Source: Evansella caseinilytica
Lineage (GTDB): Bacteria; Bacillota; Bacilli; Bacillales; Salisediminibacteriaceae
Direction: 5' to 3'
Length of the DNA: 64,000 nt
NCBI RefSeq assembly: GCF_900107275.1
Contig: NZ_FNPI01000013.1
Location: 90,752-154,751 of the forward strand
Shown here: one piece after another, positions 9,359 to 19,872 of the stretch
Position numbering within the stretch: position 1 is the stretch's first letter
Layout of the letters: each line of letters starts with the position of its first letter
Made by a program: the position numbers and the translations under genes
The notes under the pieces: model-generated
What the model was told of the DNA's origin: nothing
Database searches by the model: none
What the model saw: the letters and a program-made list of their open reading frames with translations, nothing else

Positions 9359-10432
9359 ATGAAGCAACTATTGGCGACAGGATTAATTTTAATGGCGATG
9401 ATCCTAATTATTCCGACAATTTTAGTAATGGCATTTGCGAAGGATGAACCTGGCTTGACAACATACAGTCATAGCGGCGAACCTCCGGAGCGTGAGAGGG
9501 AGACGGCGGATGACGCCGAACAGCCGGTCATTTCCGTTTTTCGTGCAGAGGCGGATGTCATCGAAGAAGTACCGTTTGAGGAATATATTATTGGTGTTGT
9601 TGCTTCTGAGATGCCGGCGTCGTTTGAACTGGAAGCATTGAAGGCGCAGGCGTTGGCAGCCAGAACCTATATTATTCAATTTCTGACGATGGAAAATAAT
9701 GATATTCACCTCCCGGACGGAGCCGACATCACGGATAGTGAAACGCATCAAGTGTACAGAAATGAGAAGGATTTGCGCAATATTTGGGATGTAAGTGACG
9801 GTGATTTCCAATGGAAGATGGCCAGAATTAAGCAGGCGGTTTATGAGACTGCTGGAGAAGTGATTGTTTATGACGGTGAGCCGATAACCGCTCAGTTTTT
9901 TTCAACCAGCAATGGGTACACAGAGAATTCTGAAGAATATTGGGCAAATGAGATTGCTTATCTGCGGAGTGTTGAAAGCCCCTGGGATACGGAATCACCA
10001 CGCTATCTAGGGGAAAAAACAATGGCTGTTAATGAGGTGGAAGAGCTGTTGGATGTGACATTGGCCAATGATGAAGCTGGTGAAATTATCAGTCGTACAA
10101 CCGGCGGCCGTGTTGCAAAAATGAAAATTGGCGGCAAAGAATTTACCGGCCGGCAAGTGCGTGAATTGCTTGAATTGGATTCCAGTGACTTTACGTTTAC
10201 GAGAAATCAGGATACGTTTGTTTTTGAAACACGTGGGTGGGGACACGGGGTTGGTATGAGTCAATACGGCGCGAACGGGATGGCGAAAGAAGGAAAAACA
10301 TACAAAGAGATAGTATCCCATTATTATCAAGGAGTAGAAATTGCCCCTGCAGACAAGGTTATTGGTTCGTTGAAAGCTAAATTAATGGAGACATCTGAAA
10401 CGGAGGATAAGCAAGAAAATGAAGATGCATAA
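9359..10432 (+). CDS. spoIID: Stage II sporulation protein D, peptidoglycan lytic transglycosylase
   Basis: Membrane-anchored enzyme needed for engulfment; with SpoIIP and SpoIIM it degrades septal peptidoglycan, cleaving glycan strands. 357 residues: one N-terminal helix (residues 5-25), an acidic linker, then the SpoIID domain from about residue 58. VVASEMPASFELEALKAQA contains Glu84, which corresponds to the catalytic glutamate of the family. The C-terminal GWGHGVGMSQYGANGMA motif is diagnostic. ATG follows GAGAGGTGAGAGG. Its position after ywmB and murA matches B. subtilis. Expression is expected from a mother-cell SigE promoter; CATAGATT at 9310 is a weak candidate only. Confidence 0.95.
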   Translation: MKQLLATGLILMAMILIIPTILVMAFAKDEPGLTTYSHSGEPPERERETADDAEQPVISVFRAEADVIEEVPFEEYIIGVVASEMPASFELEALKAQALAARTYIIQFLTMENNDIHLPDGADITDSETHQVYRNEKDLRNIWDVSDGDFQWKMARIKQAVYETAGEVIVYDGEPITAQFFSTSNGYTENSEEYWANEIAYLRSVESPWDTESPRYLGEKTMAVNEVEELLDVTLANDEAGEIISRTTGGRVAKMKIGGKEFTGRQVRELLELDSSDFTFTRNQDTFVFETRGWGHGVGMSQYGANGMAKEGKTYKEIVSHYYQGVEIAPADKVIGSLKAKLMETSETEDKQENEDA

Positions 10433-10857
10433 AAAGTGTCATCCTATTGGAGGCGGGCATATAATCATATAAGAATATGTTACGAAAAATTGATCGACTG
10501 ACCGATGTTGCCGGTGGCATGATGGCTGTCCATTGAGGGAGCAGGGGGAATTTGTGTTTATAAAACGTATAGGTGTACAGGTGCGGTGCGTATTAGAGGG
10601 CAATGGCTATGGGATGCAGCCGGCTGGCTTGATGCGTACTATGGAGGGAAAATATTGAACGCCGCCATGTAATCACAATGAATGAGCCGAGTGAGATAAG
10701 GCAAACTTCCGGAAAAAGGGACAGCATATAACAGCGGACTTTAAATGCCTCTCAAAAGTTCACAAAAAGTTCGGGGACATGGGGTAGTAAAAAATTTTCA
10801 AAATAATGTATAAAGTATTGACAATTTGATCACAATGATTGCTGAGGTGGTGATCAA
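10433..10857. other. spoIID-spoIIQ intergenic region
   Basis: No gene seen. At 10757-10784 there is a half copy (TTCACAAAAAGTTCGGGGAC then ATGGGG) of the palindromic repeat found complete at 23329-23376. A forespore SigF promoter is expected for spoIIQ but no convincing match was found. Confidence 0.4.
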
Positions 10858-11652
10858 ATGAGTAATCATGAAGAAAAACAAACTCCAAACAAGGGGTCTG
10901 TGCAGGCGAAATTGAAGCGCCTAATGAAAAAGCGATGGGCGTTGCCTGCGGTGTATCTTACACTGGCTGCTGTAATGTTAACTACGTTTTTGTGGATTTC
11001 TGCAACAAGTGATAACTTAACGAAGGATCAAAGAGAATCAGAGTTTAATATAGACAATCCTGATCTCGATGGACCATTGGCAAATGATGATGAAGACGCT
11101 GTTCCTGTAACTGCAGCAAACGAAGTTTTCCAAATGCCTGTGTTAGATGCAAATGAAGTAACGGTTGTTGGAACATTTTTTGATTATGAAGCGTCAGCGG
11201 AGGAAAAGCAAGAGTCACTCATCCGTTACAACAACTATTTTTACCAAAACAAAGGAATCGACATTTCCTCAGAAAAAGGTGAGAGCTTTGATGTTGTTGC
11301 CGCAATGAGCGGAACGGTCATTAAAGCAGAAGAAGATGCCTTGTTTGGTGAAGTTGTACACATTGAGCACGACAAAGACATTGTGACAATCTATCAAAGT
11401 CTTGAAGGAATGCTCGTAGAAGTGGGACAAACGGTAAAACAAGGAGATGTTATTGCTAGAGCAGGGCGCAACCTGTACAACAGCGATGCCGGGGTTCACG
11501 TACATTTTGAAGTACGCAAAGATAACGTGCCGGTAAATCCGCTTACGTACTTGGACCAGCCTTTAACATCCTTGCCTGATGTGGATCCTGAAGAAGCGGC
11601 AGAACAGCCTGGGGCTGAAGAACTGCCTGATGCGGAAAAACAACCGTCGTAA
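10858..11652 (+). CDS. spoIIQ: Stage II sporulation protein Q, degenerate M23 peptidase domain
   Basis: Forespore membrane protein that binds SpoIIIAH across the intermembrane space to form the engulfment zipper and feeding-tube channel. 264 residues: cytoplasmic tail, one helix at about 30-48, acidic linker, then a LytM/M23 domain at about 125-235. The HVHFEVR motif (His214, His216) is kept, but the first zinc-ligand motif reads NKGID at 131-135 with Asn in place of His, so endopeptidase activity is unlikely, as in B. subtilis SpoIIQ. The start is preceded by GAGGTGGTGATCAA. It is not clustered with spoIID, 425 bp upstream. Confidence 0.93.
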   Translation: MSNHEEKQTPNKGSVQAKLKRLMKKRWALPAVYLTLAAVMLTTFLWISATSDNLTKDQRESEFNIDNPDLDGPLANDDEDAVPVTAANEVFQMPVLDANEVTVVGTFFDYEASAEEKQESLIRYNNYFYQNKGIDISSEKGESFDVVAAMSGTVIKAEEDALFGEVVHIEHDKDIVTIYQSLEGMLVEVGQTVKQGDVIARAGRNLYNSDAGVHVHFEVRKDNVPVNPLTYLDQPLTSLPDVDPEEAAEQPGAEELPDAEKQPS

Positions 11653-12010
11653 ATCCGAACCATGAATGCTTTCTTTGCATGTTAAAGTAAGGCAATGAAG
11701 CGCACAGAAGATTGTAGATGAGATGAAACGTTAATTGAGATTGATGGTAAACGGATTTCTGGATGAAAAATTTGTCTGCTTAATGATGAAGTGGATTGGG
11801 TGGTGTAACAGCACCAGCACTGTCGGTTTTGTGGTAAGAAAAGATACGTAGCTCTTTTCCTGGATAACTCTTACACAGCCGCAGCAGAACAGGCAGAAGC
11901 AATGTTTCATCAGAAATCAAAAAGGAATGAACAGTGACGAAGGGTCAAAATCTAAATCTGAATCGCATCGTGTTACTTCAAAATTTAAGCGTAAAGTCAA
12001 GCATATTCAC
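11653..12010. other. Non-coding region after spoIIQ
   Basis: No intact gene. A short open stretch at about 11807-11932 (encoding CRFCGKKRYVALFLDNSYTA) has no start codon and ends quickly; it may be a relic but is unidentified. Confidence 0.3.
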
Positions 12011-12015
12011 AAAAT

Positions 12016-12070
12016 TGTCGGGGACCATGTCCCCGACAAAAAATTGCGGGACATGGTCCCGCAATTTTTT
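12016..12070. terminator. Double palindrome with terminator-like end
   Basis: Two hairpins in tandem: TGTCGGGGAC-cat-GTCCCCGACA (12016-12038) and ATTGCGGGAC-atg-GTCCCGCAAT (12043-12065), both perfect, the second followed by six T. It may terminate spoIIQ transcription. The GGGACATG core relates it to the repeats at 10757, 23329 and 25071. Confidence 0.65.
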
Positions 12071-12135
12071 CTTGTAACCTTCTGCTGGATATGTTAGGTT
12101 TAAATGGGAATCAAAATAAAATTAAATACCTTACT

Positions 12136-12232
12136 TACTGGGGGCGCCTGTAAGCTCAGGCTGAGATAGGAGCGCGATGAAGTTTCCTGGTCCCTTTGAA
12201 CCTGATCTGGGTCATGCCAGCGTAGGGAAGTA
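12136..12232 (+). ncRNA. TPP (THI-box) riboswitch
   Basis: Contains the conserved thiamine pyrophosphate aptamer elements in order: GGGGGCGCC, CAGGCTGAGATAGG, then TTTGAACCTGATCTGG and GCCAGCGTAGGGAA. It senses TPP in the nascent mRNA and controls the thiamine biosynthesis gene thiC about 520 bp downstream. The intrinsic terminator at 12297-12322 is the likely expression platform. Confidence 0.96.
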
Positions 12233-12296
12233 GACTTTTGGTGTGTGGTGCTGGTTGCACTGTGCCTGTTTGAACTGCTCAAATACTCTAAAAATG

Positions 12297-12322
12297 ACCG
12301 GGTCTTCTTGACTCGGTTTTTT
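12297..12322 (+). terminator. Riboswitch-linked intrinsic terminator
   Basis: Stem ACCGGGTC / GACTCGGT (8 bp, one G-U) with loop TTCTT and a run of six T, 65 bp after the TPP aptamer. It is expected to form when TPP is bound, stopping transcription before thiC. Confidence 0.75.
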
Positions 12323-12415
12323 AGTGCTAAAAATCCGCTGTTACGGGACTGCAATGGCTTTTGTCAAAAAAAATGCCGCCGCCGCGCCTCCGCGGATAAG
12401 AAAAATATTTTCTGC

Positions 12416-12472
12416 AGCGTGTTTAAAAGGCGTTGTTTAAAAAAGATACAAACCGCTTCTTTTTCAACAATG
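12416..12472 (+). mobile_element. Remnant of the MITE-like repeat in the thiC leader
   Basis: AGCGTGTTTAAAAGGC is directly followed by GTTGTTTAAAAAAGAT, a short loop and an inverted arm CTTCTTTTTCAACAA. This looks like the two ends of the dispersed element joined with the body deleted, with point changes. It sits between the riboswitch terminator and thiC. Confidence 0.5.
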
Positions 12473-12602
12473 ACCTTTATGGAATGCGGGAACAGTGGCG
12501 TGGAGCAGCGCCAGCCAATGAACAGCCTGAAAGCCGCACCCCATCCGCCGCCAAATCACCGCCAGTTACAAATGCACCCATCTCTCGCCGCTGTGTGAAT
12601 GA

Positions 12603-14549
<1,947 letters not shown>

Positions 14550-14563
14550 ACTCGCTGACGAAA

Positions 14564-14708
14564 AAATCTACAGTGTGCGTTGAAAAACGGAATAACAGCC
14601 ACGGGAAGGTAGAGGCGCGGCAAGACCAAGCGGCGCAGCGTACACGGAAGCGCGCAAAATTACACAACGAAGAGATTGTATCGGATGGCGATATTTCCCA
14701 TATTTTTT
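14564..14708 (+). repeat. Dispersed GC-rich repeat, second-family copy (decayed)
   Basis: Runs AGTGTGCGTTGAAAAACGG, AATAACAGCCACGG, a core with GGCGCGGCAAGACC and CGGCGCAGCGTACAC, and ends near TTTCCCATATTTTTTAACAA. The order and core match the element at 40762-40901; the ends are mutated. Confidence 0.55.
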
Positions 14709-14795
14709 AACAATCTTCATCTTTCTTTAGCAAGCAGGCATGGGCAGTGCTCCGCCTGCTTTTCTTCATGTGTGATTTAATCTGTTTTTTCATTT

Positions 14796-14953
14796 CATTG
14801 TCTCTTCCTCTACAAGCACAGCTTCGACGAATATCCAAGTGCTTTTCTAACGCGATGACACGATGAGACAGCTCGTAGCTTTTCAGTGGAGAGTGGTTCA
14901 TTGCTTCGTGCTTGTACAAAAAGATCGGTTTTTATCTTTTTGAACAAACACGA
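14796..14953 (-). mobile_element. MITE-like dispersed repeat, truncated copy
   Basis: On the minus strand it begins with the end hairpin (GTGTTTGTTCAAAAAGAT, loop, inverted arm) and continues through GAAGCAATGAACC, GAGCTGTCTCATCGTGTCATC, CACTTGGATATTCGTCGAAGC and GAGGAAGAGACAATG, then stops matching. It lacks the GACATTCCGCCG modules and the second terminal repeat. The match to 4114-4480 is clear. Confidence 0.6.
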
Positions 14954-15128
14954 ATATGATTAAATAATGATATAGGGCTTAAAAAGCTGTGCCTGTATAA
15001 AAAAGCACATCAATTTCCACGGCGAGTGTTGCTCGGAAGGCCTTCGCCGGTGAACCGCTTTGCTCTTACAAATTTTTTTGCCTGTAAACTTACAAACATG
15101 AAACCGGCAGAACAGGAGGAATTGGAAA

Positions 15129-16328
15129 ATGAAAAAGCGGGAAGTGAAAAAATTAATTAGTGCAATGATCAGTATGATGATTGGTGCGGCGATCGGCTTT
15201 GCCATCGTTTCAGGGATGTTCCAAATAGACATGTCTTCTGAATACACCTCACTGCCCTTTTATGTGAACGTTCTTATCGTGTTGTTCACATACTTTATGG
15301 CTGTAGGCTTGCATGAGCTTGGCCATGCTGTCAGCTTCGTAAAAAACGGTTTTCGCATGAGAGCGGTTGTTGTGATGATCCTGCTATTTATCAAGGAAGA
15401 TGGTCGTTGGAAAATGAAAGTTCGCCCAAATGCGGTTACTGCCATCGGTGGGATCGCCGTTCCGGATCTCGATGCGGTGAAGGATGAGGCAGATTTTAAA
15501 CAAAAGCAGCGCGGTTATGCCAAAGCGGTTATCGCCGGTCCTGTTGCATCGGTTATTGTTTGGCTGGGACTGTCGACAATTGCTCTGCTTGTGATGTTTT
15601 CGGTAACGAATGCCTATGTGAAGTCCGGAATGTTTACATTCACGATTGCATTGACGTTGATTACCTTGTTTTTACTGGCGACTAGCCTGATAAAAAGCGA
15701 GATTGCCATCGGTGATTTCCCGGCGTATTCCCTTGCAAAAAATGACCGTTTTTTTATGGCGATGCAGTTTTACCAATATGCGTTCTTTTCGTCTGACAAG
15801 GAAAGTGCAAGAAGCAAGAACAACTACGTAAAGGGTGTCATATTTGAAGAGCTTCAGAAAAAGCTGGAGAAACAGGATACCGATTTGTTCACAATGCATA
15901 TGATGGATACTTTCATTACAGAATATCTAATTGGAAGGCTGACCGAGCTGCCGCCGGTAGTGAAGGATTATGTTGATTTTTTGCAAGAAAATCCCGTGGC
16001 TTTTTCCAAGCTGAAGGAATCGGAATTAACGTTGATTGTCTACCTTCATATATTGAGGCTGTGGTACTTGCAGCCGGAAACAAAGGAGCAGGCGCTGGGG
16101 TTGTATGAAGAGCTGAAAAGCGAGCTCAAGCCGAATACTGCAATGAGAAGCTACTTACTTAAGCAGGCCGACCATGTTTTCGGATTGGCGGACAACGAAG
16201 AATTCCTGCGCAACAAAAATAATATTTGCATCTCTCCGGCCCACGGAATTTGGAAAAATTTTGACGGCTATTATGCAGACGAAATTAAATTAAACGAACG
16301 CATCTTTGAAAACGAGGCCGTCAGCTAA
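15129..16328 (+). CDS. M50-like (site-2 protease type) membrane metallopeptidase
   Basis: 399-residue membrane protein not recognised as a named family member. HELGH at residues 62-66, inside the second hydrophobic segment, is a zinc-binding HExxH motif; Asp196 in AIGDFPAY sits where M50 proteases carry the third zinc ligand after a further pair of helices, and AGPVASVI (136-143) resembles the M50 glycine-rich stretch. Helices lie at about 9-29, 44-66, 133-158 and 167-188. The C-terminal half (200-399) is soluble, probably helical and unassigned. ATG follows ACAGGAGGAATTGGAAA. No operon partner. Intramembrane proteolysis is inferred; the substrate is unknown. Confidence 0.6.
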   Translation: MKKREVKKLISAMISMMIGAAIGFAIVSGMFQIDMSSEYTSLPFYVNVLIVLFTYFMAVGLHELGHAVSFVKNGFRMRAVVVMILLFIKEDGRWKMKVRPNAVTAIGGIAVPDLDAVKDEADFKQKQRGYAKAVIAGPVASVIVWLGLSTIALLVMFSVTNAYVKSGMFTFTIALTLITLFLLATSLIKSEIAIGDFPAYSLAKNDRFFMAMQFYQYAFFSSDKESARSKNNYVKGVIFEELQKKLEKQDTDLFTMHMMDTFITEYLIGRLTELPPVVKDYVDFLQENPVAFSKLKESELTLIVYLHILRLWYLQPETKEQALGLYEELKSELKPNTAMRSYLLKQADHVFGLADNEEFLRNKNNICISPAHGIWKNFDGYYADEIKLNERIFENEAVS

Positions 16329-16475
16329 ACGTATATTGGACGTACGTTAGCAGCGAACGTAGAGACGGCGGAACAGTGGGCTTAGCTGGCATTGTTTCCG
16401 CGAGCAGATACTGTTAACCTAAGGATGTTCTGAGGGGAAGCACTCTTCTCGGACATTCACCGTTGGCTTACGTCA

Positions 16476-16521
16476 AGCATAGTCGTCCTTTCGTTTGAAA
16501 CTGGCCGGCTATGCTTTTTTT
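16476..16521 (+). terminator. Intrinsic terminator
   Basis: AGCATAGTCG and CGGCTATGCT form a 10-bp stem (one G-U) with a ~20-nt loop and a trailing T run. It lies ~150 bp after the M50-like gene and could serve it; the convergent small gene at 16592 lies just beyond. Confidence 0.6.
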
Positions 16522-16591
16522 AAACTTAAAAATACCAACGTCATGAAGCGCCAAACGCGCGCCGGGAGACGCGCGCGTTCAAAAGTAATAA

Positions 16592-16843
16592 TTACCCAGT
16601 GTATTGAAGTATTAATTGATATATTGCTATACAAAGTCCTAAAATACTCGCTTTCATTTTAGACGGATGGTATTTCGGGATGCGAAACAAATAAAAGAAA
16701 ACGATGATAAAACCTATAGGGAGCCATAGCTTAAAAACACCTTCCTCTGTACTATGAACATAAATAGGAGCAATGTAAAGGCTGATAAGAAAATAAAAAA
16801 ATACCGTGAAACGTCTCGTTTCTAATTGCTTGCTCCACCTCAC
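16592..16843 (-). CDS. Small membrane protein, unrecognised
   Basis: On the minus strand, 83 residues from a GTG at 16843 with three hydrophobic segments (about residues 13-30, 38-53 and 66-80). The frame stays open upstream to about 16936 and encodes another hydrophobic helix (ALPALHITLISIIIILLV), but no ATG, GTG or TTG is in frame there, although a good ribosome binding site (GGAGG, then AAAGGAG) lies at about 16935-16950. The true product may start at an unusual codon such as ATT or CTG, or the start has been lost by mutation. Function unknown. Confidence 0.45.
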   Translation of the reverse strand: MRWSKQLETRRFTVFFYFLISLYIAPIYVHSTEEGVFKLWLPIGFIIVFFYLFRIPKYHPSKMKASILGLCIAIYQLILQYTG

Positions 16844-16985
16844 TAATAGAATAATAATTATGATTGAGATCAGCGTAATATGTAAAGCGGGCAGTGCAAT
16901 AGTAATATTTCCAAATGTAAACTCCTTTAATTTCCTCCGCCTTTTCGATTTTTATTTATCGTGTATGATCAAAAAGATTGCTTTA

Positions 16986-17398
16986 TAGAGCGTGTTCAAA
17001 AAGATCGTTTTTTATCTTTTTGAACAAGCACGAAGCAATGAGCCGTTCTTCACTGAGACACTGCGAACTGTCTCATTGTGCCATCGCACGCGATGGCACT
17101 GGTGCTCTACTAGTAGAGGAAGAGACAATGAGTGGAGCCGGTGCATTCTTTTCAAGCCGGCTGTGAGTGGTTTTCTCAGAGTCAGGATGGCGACATTCCG
17201 CTGTTACTCACAAATGCAACCTGAATGTGCTTCATCGAGTCAATTTGCGTCGAGTAACCGCAGACGCAGGACGTGAGTCGTACTTAAGCGGAATTGGAGG
17301 ATGGCGACATTCCGCCGTTGCCCATAGGACGTGGGCAGCATTTAGGTGGAATTGGGCGCATCGTGCGGAACCATTGCCTTTTTGAACAGACTCTTTTA
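16986..17398 (+). mobile_element. MITE-like dispersed repeat, longest copy
   Basis: Left end AGAGCGTGTTCAAAAAGATC forms a hairpin with TCTTTTTGAACAAGCAC. The interior contains a GTGCCATCGC/GCGATGGCAC palindrome, GAGGAAGAGACAATGAGTGG, GTGAGTGGTTTTCTCAGAGT, two GATGGCGACATTCCG modules, and CCCATAGGACGTGGGCAGCA. The right end is CTTTTTGAACAGACTCT. It serves as the reference for the family. Reading frames inside are shadows, with no ribosome binding site or family match. Confidence 0.8.
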
Positions 17399-17908
17399 TC
17401 TTTTGATCATACACCTATCATATTTTTTTGCCTTCCAAAATTGTCATTCCATTTTCATGTTACAACTATTATTTTAAAAAATCACTTCAAATAAATAACA
17501 GAATCAACTTTCTCCAAAGGCTTGTCCTCTCCGACTGTTTTATGCAGTAATTGTTATTACTTTGCTGAAATAATTACTTGGCACACATCGTAACACATGA
17601 AAATGCGGGTGATACGTTCCAAAAGATTTATTTTCGGGATCTCTATTTTTCGTCCCCCCTAAAGCCAGAGAAAAAACCTTCACGGACGTTTTAAAAGCCT
17701 TATACTTCGTCAAACTTTCTAACGCTTCAGACGTAGCCTTTCAAAAAATAGAGCGCTGATTTTTTCACACATTTTTTCACGAAAGTCCCATGTCTAGCAC
17801 GGGAAACGGCTGTCGAATCGAAACAGTTCCTTGATTTTATGCATATCTGCACACTTGGATTAATAAAATTTAACAAACCTTACTACAATCACAGGCTGTT
17901 CAGAAAGA
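17399..17908. other. Intergenic region upstream of spoIIID
   Basis: A/T-rich with no gene recognised. A mother-cell promoter for spoIIID is expected in or just after this stretch, but no clear SigE or SigK match was found. Confidence 0.4.
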
Positions 17909-17965
17909 ATGAGGAGGTTGGCAGTCAACCTGCAACCACCGGAGAACGCAGCAAAGTCATCTTGA
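17909..17965 (+). CDS. Possible short leader peptide ahead of spoIIID (usd-like)
   Basis: In B. subtilis, spoIIID translation depends on translating a short upstream open reading frame (usd). Here an 18-codon frame from ATG 17909 (or TTG 17918, which has GAGGAGG just upstream) ends at TGA 17963, 71 bp before spoIIID. A second open frame crosses the whole leader and overlaps the spoIIID start. GGAGGTTG and CAACCT nearby can pair and hide the upstream ribosome binding site. Which frame is translated cannot be decided here. Confidence 0.35.
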   Translation: MRRLAVNLQPPENAAKSS

Positions 17966-18035
17966 GAAAGCAAGCAAGGGTGCTGTCTTATCTTCGTCTT
18001 TTTGAACTCCATAAGACACTAGGGAGGCGAGAGGT

Positions 18036-18320
18036 GTGCACGATTACATCAAGGAGAGAACAATCAAGATAGGAAGGTACATCGTAGAGACGAGGAAGAC
18101 GGTCAGAACAATTGCCAAGGAATTTGGGGTATCCAAAAGCACAGTGCATAAAGACTTGACAGAGAGACTGCCGGAAATCAACGCAGAGCTTGCAAATGAA
18201 GTAAAGGAGATACTTGATTATCACAAATCCATCCGTCATTTACGCGGGGGAGAGGCGACAAAAGTAAAATATAGAAAGGCGGATAAGACAAAAGACGAAG
18301 CATTGGAAACAAAAGTATAA
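18036..18320 (+). CDS. spoIIID: Sporulation transcriptional regulator SpoIIID
   Basis: Small DNA-binding protein that activates and represses mother-cell genes during sporulation, including sigK. 94 residues, starting at GTG after AGGGAGGCGAGAG. The helix-turn-helix lies at about residues 23-42 (VRTIAKEFGVSKSTVHKDL), followed by the conserved LTERLPEIN and the DYHKSIRHLRGGEATK segment. It is nearly colinear with B. subtilis SpoIIID, diverging only in the last ~12 residues. Next to mbl, as in B. subtilis. Confidence 0.97.
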   Translation: MHDYIKERTIKIGRYIVETRKTVRTIAKEFGVSKSTVHKDLTERLPEINAELANEVKEILDYHKSIRHLRGGEATKVKYRKADKTKDEALETKV

Positions 18321-18455
18321 AAAATAATAAATTCCTCCCGCTTTCTCAAGACAAAATATGATAAAATAATACAATGGATACAAATCTATGTTGAATCGGG
18401 TCATCATGATCTGCAACGAGTCGATCGGTATATCATATTTGGGAGGAAATGAATA

Positions 18456-19460
18456 ATGTTTGGAAGGGATATTGGAATTGACTTAGGTACAGCAAACGTA
18501 CTTATTCATGTAAAAGGAAAAGGAATTGTATTGGATGAACCTTCAGTCGTAGCCATTGATACGACGACAAATCGCGTTCTTGCAGTAGGAGACGAAGCCT
18601 TTCGTATGGTTGGCCGAACACCTGGAAATATTGTTGCAATCCGACCGTTAAGGGACGGAGTAATTGCCGATTTTGATACAACGGAGTCCATGCTCAAATA
18701 TTTTTTAAATAAGGTTCGGGTCAACGGCTTATTGACAAAGCCGCGCATTTTAATTTGTTGTCCGACAAACATCACATCCGTCGAGCAAAAAGCAATTCGG
18801 GAAGCTGCTGAAAAAAGTGGTGGAAAAAATGTATACCTTGAAGAAGAACCGAAAGTGGCTGCCATTGGCGCGGGGATGGATATTTATCAGCCAAGCGGAA
18901 ACATGGTCGTTGACATAGGCGGTGGAACAACAGATGTTGCCGTTTTATCCATGGGAGACATCGTCACCGCCTCATCGATCAAAGTTGCAGGGGACCGCTT
19001 TGACAGCGATATCCTCAACTACATCAAGAAAAAGTACAAGCTGCTGATCGGAGAGCGGACAGCCGAAGATATTAAAATCAATGTTGGAACAGTATTTCCA
19101 GGCGGACGGCAGGAAGAAATGGACATTCGCGGACGGGACATGGTCACCGGACTCCCGAGAACGTTAACGGTAAAATCGGAAGAAGTACGGGAATCCTTGG
19201 AAGAGTCGATATATCATATTGTACAAGCCTCAAAAAATGTGTTGGAAAAAACACCGCCGGAGCTTTCTGCCGATATTATTGATCGCGGAATTATTCTCAC
19301 AGGCGGCGGAGCCTATCTTCACGGCATTGAGCAACTGTTGATGGACGAGCTGAAAGTTCCGGTGCTTGTTGCGGAAGACCCGATGCACTCCGTTGCGAAA
19401 GGAACGGGAATTTTGCTGGAAAACCTCGATCGGATTGCCGGCAGAAAAATGAAAATATAA
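18456..19460 (+). CDS. mbl: MreB-like actin homologue Mbl
   Basis: Bacterial actin that forms membrane-associated filaments and directs sidewall peptidoglycan synthesis. 334 residues. Nucleotide-binding motifs are visible: IGIDLGTANVLIHVKGKGIV (phosphate 1), DIGGGTTDVAVLS (phosphate 2) and LTGGGAYLHGIEQLL (adenosine). The spoIIID-mbl adjacency supports Mbl rather than MreB or MreBH. ATG follows GGGAGGAAATGAATA. Probably has its own promoter in the 135-bp gap. Confidence 0.95.
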   Translation: MFGRDIGIDLGTANVLIHVKGKGIVLDEPSVVAIDTTTNRVLAVGDEAFRMVGRTPGNIVAIRPLRDGVIADFDTTESMLKYFLNKVRVNGLLTKPRILICCPTNITSVEQKAIREAAEKSGGKNVYLEEEPKVAAIGAGMDIYQPSGNMVVDIGGGTTDVAVLSMGDIVTASSIKVAGDRFDSDILNYIKKKYKLLIGERTAEDIKINVGTVFPGGRQEEMDIRGRDMVTGLPRTLTVKSEEVRESLEESIYHIVQASKNVLEKTPPELSADIIDRGIILTGGGAYLHGIEQLLMDELKVPVLVAEDPMHSVAKGTGILLENLDRIAGRKMKI

Positions 19461-19872
19461 TATTCGAACATCATCATTGGAGCTCCCATCTTAATGCGGC
19501 ATTGATCTTGCCGGCAGTAAGATTATTTTTGCCTGCAATAAAAACAACTGCATTTTGGTTGACGCAGAAAAAAGTGGAATCTAACTTTTGGTAAAATGAT
19601 TTTAGCATATTGAATGTATTATTATAAGAATTACCAGCGTCACCCATTTACTTTCAAAAATAGGGAAGATCGTTTCATGGTAGTCATTATTCCGTAATTT
19701 GCCATTCGGCTTCAGGGAAGTTTATAAAATAGTCCTGGAAAAAAACGAAGGATTTGCACAATCAATTTTTTACAAATCACGTTACAATGAATGATAAGTG
19801 TAATGAGCGGACATTTTTGTGGCATTTTCCGCAAAAAAGACAATGACAATCAGTGAATAAGAGGTGAAGGAA
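19461..19872. other. mbl-flhO intergenic region
   Basis: No gene or clear terminator. In B. subtilis flhO-flhP is read from a SigD flagellar promoter; no good SigD match (TAAA, 15 nt, GCCGATAT) was found here. Confidence 0.4.

Noticed and set aside
11807..11932. Short frame with CRFCGKK, reminiscent of a zinc-finger remnant
   Set aside because: No start codon, stop directly before it and no recognised family; noted only as a possible relic.
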